NCBI GenBank assembly: GCA_003427395.1 | Contig: BFEA01000511.1 | Location: 168,580-193,319 of the forward strand | DNA from: Chara braunii | Taxonomy: Eukaryota; Streptophyta; Charophyceae; Charales; Characeae | Direction of reading: 5' to 3' | DNA length: 24,740 nucleotides | Shown: piece by piece, positions 18,655-24,740 of the stretch | Layout of the letters: every line of letters begins with the position of its first letter | Position numbering within the stretch: the stretch's first letter is position 1 | The notes under the pieces: model-generated | What the model saw: the letters and a program-made list of their open reading frames with translations, nothing else | Told to the model about the DNA's origin: nothing | Databases searched by the model: none | Made by a program: the position numbers and the translations under genes

Positions 18655-19406
18655 TCATGGGTTCCTATCGACAGGCGAGATCACCAACCCTTTCAGACGT
18701 GCTTTCAAAGTAACGACATCACTCAATGACAAGCAAGAAGAACGTCCATTTCCGGTGTCAAACATGCAGACAAGTCAATCTTTAGACAATCGGGGATAAC
18801 ACCCCCCAAGTTTTTCCAGTTCGAGAAACCCTCTCGTAATTCCATTCGCAAGAGTTCCAATCTATTGGGTGCCTCGATCTTCGGCACGTTGTTCGAGTTC
18901 GACAACAGCGGGTGCAAGTCCGCTACCTTGCTGAGTCGAAACTTAATGTGTTCATTAACACGCGGGAAGTCCATACCTGAACAAACACAGGTAAGCACAC
19001 CATTAGTCGCGGCACGTCTATGGTTGTGCAAAAGGTCGGCTACCGTAGAGTTCTTAGTCTCTACGGTGCGAGTCTTTCTGCGTGCACGAAGAGCAAAGCA
19101 CGTCGGTAGTTGACAAGTCATCAACAAGTCATTCACCACTTTCCTTACTTCGGAAACCACAATACGGTCATAATACTTGATCTTGGACGTAAGATCAGAT
19201 GCCAGGCTCAACTGAAACTTCTCACGAAATCCTCGCGAAATCAACCTACGCAGATACTTCCTAGTTAACTTCCTGCTAAAGTCCTTGATTGCATGGTAGA
19301 TTCGTAGCCATGCCTTAATCCCCCAATGGTGGATATCGTGCAACTTCCGTGGGTTACGTAAGATCCCGATGAGCACCTTCTTCAAGTATCCCCCCTTGCT
19401 TTCCAC
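18650..19406 (-). pseudogene. PLE linker and start of reverse transcriptase
   Basis: An open segment of 227 codons (19406-18723) in the same frame as the upstream domains. It is basic and helical (RKYLRRLISRGFREKF), then has an RKTRTVETKNSTVADLLHN block and a long region without a nameable domain, up to a TGA at 18723-18725. Near 18730-18760 the frame shifts. The continuation reads LVISPVDRNP, then a TGA (18655-18657), then EPVAMCPVTYYEAML. The SPVDRNP part resembles the KxDKxxG-type entry motif of PLE reverse transcriptases. Confidence 0.65.
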
Positions 19407-20234
19407 TTGACCACATGCACAACTTCCACACGCCCATCCGTTTCCAGTCCTACCTTACATTCCTTAAGGGTACATACTCGTGAGTCAAGACTCAACTTCG
19501 TATCCCCGAAGGTCTTACGAATAGTCTTCCAATTAGGAACCCAATCCGTCCCCCCCTTGTGAAAGTATCACGCAAGGTCGATTACCTTTCTCCAACCGAT
19601 CTTCCAAGAAGGCATGCAGGTCGATAAAGTTACACTCGCTTTTTTCCGAAAAGAAACGGACGGGTCTAATTACCTTTAGTGGTCGGACAATCTCCTTCCC
19701 TCTCCTTCTTTCCCTCTCCCTTCTGCCTGGCTTCTTCTTCCTGCTTCCATTCCCGGATCTAGTCCCCACAGTATTCAAAAACGGTGACCAACGACTAATA
19801 TAGAGACTCTCCAGTTTAATCAAGTCTTTACCCACGAAAATATCCACAGGTATTAACAAGTAATTACCACACCCAAAGGACGCGATCCATCTATGGAAGT
19901 GGGACTGGGTTTTCTTCCTAACTACATATAGATGCTCCCGCCATCGCACAGTACAAGTCCGAATTGTCTTCCCGACATAACAGGCTTTGCAATAGGGGGA
20001 AATCGCTACGTATACCACATTTGATAATCCCAAGAAATCTAATCCGTGTGTATCATACAATTGTAACCAAGCACCCACGTACATGTTAAGCCAACGGATC
20101 TGATTGCATATGGCAAGTAGAATAACTACTAGTCGTAATAGTTCTTCCCACTTACCATTCATGCTCTCTTGGGAACATCGGAGCTTCGTGATATACCTGC
20201 ATAACTCCCACCAGCGATTCAGGGGTACTTCCGA
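19407..20234 (-). pseudogene. PLE GIY-YIG endonuclease domain
   Basis: The nuclease would nick target DNA to prime reverse transcription. In the open segment 20162-19533 the signature residues are in order. VYVA stands for GIY (Tyr51) and CYVG for YIG (Tyr62). The catalytic Arg is in TVRWREH (Arg73, with His77), and the catalytic Glu is in LIKLESLYI (Glu118, codon about 19811). A closing PFLN motif follows. All key positions are present over about 85 residues (20027-19767). A basic stretch with KKKPGRRERERRRGKE follows. At a run of seven C on the + strand (19550-19556) the frame slips. About 50 plausible codons continue in the other frame and slip back at a six-C run (19390-19395), where the next segment begins. 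Confidence 0.85.
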
Positions 20235-21479
20235 TCACCCTTCCGTTCCTACCGATTCTTCCACTTCAGTTGATCCCAGATCGATTGGGGGCACGTCGAT
20301 CGCTTTGACCTCCCCGTCTCGTCCGAAGTGTCGCTGCGCGCGGTGTTCCGAGAGGCAAAAGATGGCGTCCAACTTGCCATCGTAATGTAAGCCCTCCTCT
20401 CGGTACATTCGTTGCAGTTCCTCCGCATTACAATCCTTTATCTCTTTAATGACTGCGTCGCAGAATCGCAATCTGGCTAGCGCTTTACTTGCCGACGTCA
20501 ACCTCCCAGTCGGAGGTGTCTTCTTTGACTTGTTCATCTTTGACAACGGGGTTTTCACAGGTGTGCGTATCTTAGCAGGAATCACCAAACGTTGGCCCTT
20601 CGCCTTACTCTTCGAGCGAAGCAAGCGTGTGTTCGGGATGTCGGGCTTGAGGCCCAATCTTCCCAGTGTCCGCTTGGCCGGCAGTTCCATTGGAGGACTG
20701 TCCTCCATCTTGACATCCTCTTCTCGTTTCCTCTTCTCGGACAGGCAAAGTCTCCCCGTCTTTTCGCTCAGTTCCTGCGTAACACTAGTCTCGCTCCCTT
20801 CGGTATTGTAATCAGACCCTTCGTCCTCGACGGAGATGACTTTCACGACTTTCTTCCCCTTCACATCTTTGATCTCTCCTGCAGTTTCCGGTAACGCAGT
20901 CGCCTTCCACTGTTGCAGCCATTCATCCTTAATCTCGCAGATCATTCTCGCAGCATGTAGTGTCACCTCCTTCTTCATCTCGGCTCTCGCGACGTTCTCC
21001 TTCTTAGCTTTCTCATCTTTCTTCTTCTTCTTCGCTGCACGTCTCGCTTCTTCCTCAGCGCGTTGTTGTTCCTCTTCTTCTTCCCTCCGCTTGGCTTCCT
21101 CCTTGAGTTTTTCCTTCTCCCACTTCTTCCGAGCTTTCTCCTCCTTCTTCGCGCGTACCTCATCAAAGTGTTCCTTGATAGTCGCAATCCCTAATGAAAG
21201 CTCCGCTACCTTAGCTCTCAACTCCGATTCCCCTTGCGGATTAGGCCGACAGCCATACTCCGGAGGTCTTGGCGAACGAGATCGTCGTGAATCCGTCGAT
21301 GTCGAGGGTCAGCTGACCCTTCTGCTCCGCTGAGGGCATTGATTAGCATAGTGACCCTCTCCATCGCAATTGAAGCAAATTACTGGCCGATACGGCCGGC
21401 GATCCCGATTAGCACGTTCTTCTTCGCGTCTTCGATCATAACTCTCTCGGTCATCCTCTCGACGCCCAGAGGTCGACAT
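20235..21479 (-). pseudogene. PLE N-terminal module: CCHC zinc knuckle plus charged coiled coil
   Basis: The Met at 21479 opens an Arg/Asp/Glu-rich head. A CCHC knuckle, CFNCDGEGHYANQC (C-x2-C-x4-H-x4-C, 21377-21336), follows. After an in-frame TGA (21309-21311) the same frame continues with an RRSRSPR-type stretch and then a Lys/Glu/Arg coiled coil (about 21221-20960). Next come a Trp-containing acidic segment and a basic K/R/T-Pro-rich part, to a TGA at 20235-20237. CCHC knuckles bind single-stranded nucleic acid and coiled coils multimerise, as in retrotransposon ORF1/Gag proteins. The upstream Met at 21539 starts a hydrophobic leader that looks spurious. The next domain is in the same frame across the stop, so this is the front of one polyprotein and not a separate ORF. 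The role as gag-like RNA chaperone is inference. Confidence 0.75.
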
Positions 21480-21587
21480 CTTGACACAGTACACAATACT
21501 GGTACAAAACACTGGTAAGGGTAACACAAACACGCTCACTCCAAACCCGGTAATCCTCCCCAGGCAAGTTCATGTGCGCTGTAACTG

Positions 21588-22169
21588 AGTTGAGATGGTG
21601 TGGTGACAGACAGAGTGTGACAAACACACAGAAGTGTGACGAACACAAAGAGCAGTACACACATCGTCACAGATATGACACGTAGATGTAAACCAGAAAG
21701 TTCAATGGTTCCACTTGTCCNACCAACAACCCAGAAACCGCCACGTACCACAGTCCCCCCCGCATTGTGGTCCGCCGTCGTCACGGTCAGAGTCAATACG
21801 GGACCAAAGAGGCATGACTAATCTACTCCTACGTATTTATGGAAGCAACAACAAAAGTTCCAATGAGGTCCTACCTCCTCAGCTGAGGTCGGTCGACCGG
21901 GATAGACCAAGAGCGAAACCAGGTACCGCTACCAGTACCACAACAACAGGTAACCTGGTCCAATCCGGGGACAAAACCGGATTCTCGAAAATAGGGTCCG
22001 ACACCAGAGTGCACCCAACTGGTACTAGATTCGAACCTCATTAACCAACAATGAAATCAACAATCAACAGGCCCAACCGGCGGGCGAAAATCCAGAGTCA
22101 AACACAAACTTAGCAAACAAAACTAAAGACAGTCCTACCCCAAAGCAAACAAAGCTAAGCTTACCGCTA
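21588..22169 (-). repeat. 5' pseudo-LTR of the PLE
   Basis: This 582 bp direct copy of 16771-17337 has a 15 bp extra segment at about 22084-22098. One ambiguous base (n) is at 21721. It lies about 110 bp upstream of the likely start codon (21479), so it should hold the promoter. No TATA box or other promoter motif stands out. It contains the 12 bp palindrome cctcagctgagg at about 21877-21888. Confidence 0.93.
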
Positions 22170-22181
22170 ATGTGGAGTTTG
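22166..22181. repeat. Right target-site duplication of the PLE
   Basis: Exact second copy of the 16-mer at 16750-16765, directly outside the right pseudo-LTR. The first four bases (gcta) also match sequence next to the inner end of the left repeat (17334-17337), so the element edge is uncertain by that much. Confidence 0.9.
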
Positions 22182-22854
22182 TCCACAAGAAAAAAAACCA
22201 GAGTACTTTACCCCAGTTTGCATCCACCGCACTGCTAATCCTGCATTTACCACATTTTTCTTGACGGACTCCTTTGTCCTTTCTTTTAGTGTCTCTGTAT
22301 CCTGGCTCACCGTGATCTCTCTTAGCATCGTTTCAACCCTAGAAATTTTGAAAACGCGTATTTCGTTGATCCTTATAAACGCGTATTTCATCGATGTGTT
22401 TGGCCGGTGATGCCTTGCCCACTGAGGGTCCCACCTAATTTTGTAAGGGACGCCAGACCCGGTTCCGGACTTTTATAAAGACATTGTTCACTTAAAGAAA
22501 AACAAAAAAAAACATAAATAAATAAATAAAATAAATTTGATTTTATTTATTTTTAATTATTATTTGGCCCGGCTGGGTTAGTGGGCCTGGACTTCTCTGG
22601 TAGCCTAGATAAGATTTCAAATTAAAGTATGTCTCATTTTATAAAATTTGAAAAATCAGTTGGAGTTCTAAATGAGAAACTAGACAACTGGTAGGAGATT
22701 CTGATGTATAAACTGGGATTCCAGGGGAAGTATGAGAATAGGTGTGGGAAAGGGGCCCAACTGGCACTTATGCCCAAATCTCACGAGTGCAACGTCCCCA
22801 ACACATCCGAGAGAATTGGAAAGGGTGTAGATTGGTTATCACAACGAGTGCAAT
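22182..22854. other. Unassigned sequence right of the PLE
   Basis: No gene recognised. The phrase aaacgcgtatttc is repeated at about 22351 and 22378. A 12 bp A/T inverted repeat (aataaataaaat, 22521-22532; complement 22540-22551) sits in an AT-rich patch. By the target-duplication logic, the sequence beginning at 22182 would originally have followed position 16765. Confidence 0.5.
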
Positions 22855-23295
22855 TCAGTCAATCCCCTTTGCGTGAAGCGTAACCAGTGCTGCATGCGAC
22901 AACTTAAATAGATGTTTCTTGTTGTCCGACACACTTTTCTCCGACCTTGGGGGCACCCTGTGTGCCGAAAAACAAACCGGGCCGGGGCGTTGATGAAAAT
23001 CATTATAGGCTGCCAATGGGGACACCCTACGCGCCGAAGCCAATGGGGACACCCTGCGTGCCGAAGCCAATGGGGACACCCCGTGTGCCGAAAAACGAAC
23101 AGGCGCGGACCGCTGATGAAAATCATCATCGGCCGCCAATGCCCCCAGAAATTGGGGTGCATATACGTCAAGGGCATATGGGCCAACTATTGGTAGGACG
23201 CTGGACCCCTTTTCCAAAAGGTGTTGCTCCGCCTTCCAAAGAAATGTTTTCACATCCCAGATTGTCAGAGGAGCGGGGTGGCAAGCATCACTCAC
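22855..23295 (-). CDS. Hypothetical open frame carrying 9-residue repeats
   Basis: A minus-strand open frame of 146 codons begins MSDACHPAPLTIWDVKTFL and contains repeats of RRVSPLASA, coded by the 27 bp array, flanked by two copies of a DFHQR...PV-FSAH phrase. I recognise no family. The array's 27 bp length keeps every frame open, and opposite-strand frames of similar length exist, so it may not be a gene. No start context or splice sites support it. Confidence 0.2.
   Translation of the reverse strand: MSDACHPAPLTIWDVKTFLWKAEQHLLEKGSSVLPIVGPYALDVYAPQFLGALAADDDFHQRSAPVRFSAHGVSPLASARRVSPLASARRVSPLAAYNDFHQRPGPVCFSAHRVPPRSEKSVSDNKKHLFKLSHAALVTLHAKGID
22947..23142. repeat. 27 bp tandem array nested in a longer duplicated unit
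   Basis: Three consecutive 27 bp units, gccaatggggacacc-[ct]-... ending in gccgaa, lie at 23012-23038, 23039-23065 and 23066-23092. A related unit lies at 22947-22969. The first and last units are each followed by a similar tail (aaac-aac-ggc----gc--tgatgaaaatcat-at-ggc--ccaatg). This gives a larger repeat of about 120 bp. Confidence 0.92.
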
Positions 23296-23340
23296 CCTGA
23301 AACTCGCTCGGGTGAGCAGTGCAGCAAGGCCCTTGTGAAT

Positions 23341-23410
23341 GTATCGCCCTTACGAATAGGGTATAGTGCGTATAGAGCCCTTAGGAATAGTGTGTATATA
23401 GGGCCTCGCT
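23341..23410. repeat. cccttacgaatag-gtgta motif repeats
   Basis: Related words occur at 23347 (cccttacgaatagggtatag), 23378 (cccttaggaatagtgtgtat) and again at 23847 (cccttacgaatagtgtgtag). They look like a diverged short repeat, and nothing shows a function. Confidence 0.7.
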
Positions 23411-23830
23411 CGGCACCGCTTGAACTCAAGGGTTGACGGAAATTCTTCGTTCCACCCCTCCCTAATGACCCCGCCTTAATGTTTTCACTTTCCTGCTCTC
23501 AAGTGTGCATACTTGAAACTCACGTGCTGCCAGGGCAAAATCGCACTTGAACTCAAGGTACTCAAGGTACCTCCCGGAGGTACCTTGAGTTCAAGTGCCC
23601 GCAGATACCGCCACCACTCCAAGTGGGGCTTTTTTTTTCCTTTTCTTTTTTTCCAGCAGGCGATCCTGGTCCAGGGTTGGTCAGCAAGCCGTGGAGTTTG
23701 GTTTCAAGTGCAGAGATCCTGTTCAAGGGTTTCCTCAAGTGTATATGGAACCAGAAATCCAGTAAGTGTAAATTAATCACAATTTCTCATTTAGTGTGCA
23801 CTTGAAACTCGAAGTATTTTCAAGTGGTGT
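23411..23830. repeat. Cluster of CACTTGAA/TTCAAGTG words with nested hairpin
   Basis: About ten cttgaa/ttcaag words occur on both strands in 420 bp, at about 23418, 23515, 23547, 23589, 23703, 23722, 23735, 23802 and 23819. At 23543-23598, gcacttgaactcaaggta is exactly complementary to the end of the block, with a 20 nt centre. That centre can itself pair (ctcaaggtacctcc/ggaggtaccttgag) because ctcaaggta is duplicated in tandem on one arm. Confidence 0.8.
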
Positions 23831-23877
23831 CGAACGAGGCCCATAGCCCTTACGAATAGTGTGTAGTGTATGCCCTT

Positions 23878-23945
23878 TGGAAAAACAAAAACGAAAACAA
23901 AAATAAAAAACAAAAACAAAAATAAAAGTAAAAGCAAAAAAAAAT
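23878..23945. repeat. A-rich (AAAAAC/AAAAAT)n tract
   Basis: Imperfect repeats of aaaaac, aaaaat and aaaag words with no other content. A CpG-rich patch with gcgcgcctgcgcttcgcgcgcg follows at about 23968-23990. Confidence 0.85.
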
Positions 23946-24049
23946 TCGATGCGGTCGAGGCTCGAATCGCGCGCCTGCGCTTCGCGCGCGTCCAGTCTTC
24001 GTCGTGCGCCGCCGTCTGCTTTCCGACGAGGAAGACCGCTCGTCTCCCG

Positions 24050-24053
24050 CGCT

Positions 24054-24089
<36 letters not shown>

Positions 24090-24293
24090 TCCCTCAGAGT
24101 ACAGTGGCGGGCATTCATTAGCGGCAGGTATTTTTGCTCACTCCCTTACACTTCTCTGCCAGTTTTCTCCTCTCTCTCTCTCTCTCTCTGGTCCTTCGTC
24201 CATTTTCCCTCCTCTTTGGTCTACTTCCGCCCTGTCTCCCTCTCTGTCTCTCTCTCGTCTCTCCTCCATTTTCCCTTCTCCTTGATCTTCTTC

Positions 24294-24380
<87 letters not shown>

Positions 24381-24740
24381 ATTTATCTTCTCCTGGGTCC
24401 GCTTCCATCCTTCTACTTCCATGCTTTTCATGCTGCTTTACTTCTTCCCGTTCCTCTCTGTCCTTCCGTACTCGTATTCCTTTTGTCCCTTTTTCTCCTC
24501 TCATCCCCTTCGTTGCCCTCCCCCCCGCCCTCTCCTCTTAATCCCTACTACTATCGTCTCCTCCCACTCCCTACTCCTTACTCGCTACTACCTACTACTG
24601 CTGCTGCTGCTGGTGCCCCTGCTTTGCCTTTCTTTTTTTTTCGTTTTTTTTTCCTTCGCTTGTTTCCTTTTTTCCTTGTTTCACTCCCATTCGATTCTGT
24701 CCTCCTCCTGTCACCTGCCCCTGCTTTGCCCTTTTTTTTT
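24050..24740. repeat. CT-rich polypyrimidine region with (CT)n blocks
   Basis: CT blocks lie at about 24059-24085, 24170-24190 and 24299-24379, separated by C/T-rich sequence. The + strand remains strongly pyrimidine-biased to the window end. Five CTG units lie at 24598-24612. The phrase gcccctgctttgcc occurs twice, near 24614 and 24717. Long open frames on both strands are products of the repeat and are not called. Confidence 0.92.

Larger units (their letters stand above)
16750..22181 (-). mobile_element. Full-length Penelope-like element (PLE) with pseudo-LTRs and TSD
   Basis: The unit is bounded by an exact 16 bp direct repeat, gctaatgtggagtttg, at 16750-16765 and 22166-22181. Inside are direct repeats of about 570 bp at both ends and one long minus-strand coding region with CCHC knuckle, coiled coil, GIY-YIG endonuclease and RT. 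Direct terminal pseudo-LTRs, a GIY-YIG nuclease and an RT of this type together define Penelope-like elements. LTR retrotransposons would carry protease, RNase H and integrase, all absent here. The N-terminal position of GIY-YIG matches the permuted PLE clade known from the green lineage. The copy carries several stops and frameshifts and is not expected to be active. The element proper is about 5.4 kb. Confidence 0.9.

Noticed and set aside
20449-21333. Plus-strand open frames opposite the PLE coiled coil (Ser/Phe-rich)
   Set aside because: They mirror the Lys/Glu-rich coding strand. The minus strand carries the domain evidence.
21588-22169. Hammerhead ribozyme in the PLE pseudo-LTRs
   Set aside because: PLE repeats often carry hammerheads. 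On the minus strand there is one ctgagga core-like string at about 21876-21882, but no gaaa follows at stem II distance. On the + strand gcgaaacc follows a ctgaggt that lacks the needed final A. A covariance-model search would settle it.
16750-22181. LTR retrotransposon interpretation of the terminal direct repeats
   Set aside because: There is no protease, RNase H or integrase. A GIY-YIG nuclease and a PLE-type RT are present, and the 16 bp duplication is too long for LTR integration (usually 4-6 bp).
24118-24541. Long open frames on both strands in the CT-rich end
   Set aside because: They are produced by the CT dinucleotide repeat, which codes Ser-Leu or Arg-Glu repeats in every frame.

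Overview
The window looks like repeat-dominated nuclear DNA of a eukaryote. It holds degenerate retroelements, microsatellites, long homopolymer runs and AT-rich spacers, with no operons, no bacterial-type genes and no CRISPR. The style of the elements (Ty3/gypsy copies with K/E-rich gag regions, and a Penelope-like element with a CCHC knuckle and an N-terminal GIY-YIG domain) most resembles a streptophyte (charophyte) green alga such as Chara. That assignment is inference from family resemblance, not a database result. No intact host gene could be supported.

Layout. 1-1700: microsatellite, foldbacks and a tandem duplication ending in T-runs. 1701-2488: an approximately 740 bp non-coding insertion flanked by a 23 bp direct repeat. 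2489-6800: a degenerate Ty3/gypsy copy on the + strand (gag, protease, RT, RNase H, start of integrase). 6800-10690: a second, 5'-truncated Ty3/gypsy chromovirus copy on the + strand (protease remnant, RT, RNase H, integrase, chromodomain), its chromodomain split by a small insertion. 10.7-12.9 kb: mostly unassigned sequence with another diverged tandem duplication. 12970-15648: two approximately 500 bp related elements in inverted orientation around a 1.66 kb AT-rich spacer. 16244-16337: a pure purine tract.

16750-22181 is the best-preserved and most interesting unit: a full-length, decayed Penelope-like retroelement (PLE) on the minus strand. It is bounded by a 16 bp target-site duplication and carries approximately 570 bp direct repeats (pseudo-LTRs). 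One coding region of about 1,370 codons reads, in order, CCHC zinc knuckle, charged coiled coil, GIY-YIG endonuclease, then reverse transcriptase with an intact Asp-Asp pair. The endonuclease is therefore N-terminal to the RT, and a gag-like module sits ahead of both. The copy is broken by stops and frameshifts.

22.2-24.74 kb is non-coding or unassigned: a 27 bp tandem array, clustered CACTTGAA/TTCAAGTG motifs with a nested hairpin, and a terminal CT-rich polypyrimidine tract.

Working picture: successive retroelement insertions into each other and into a host intergenic or intronic region, followed by decay. The parts that would act together are inside the PLE: the zinc knuckle and coiled coil would bind element RNA, GIY-YIG would nick the target, and the RT would copy from the nick. 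Identities quoted are counts by eye.
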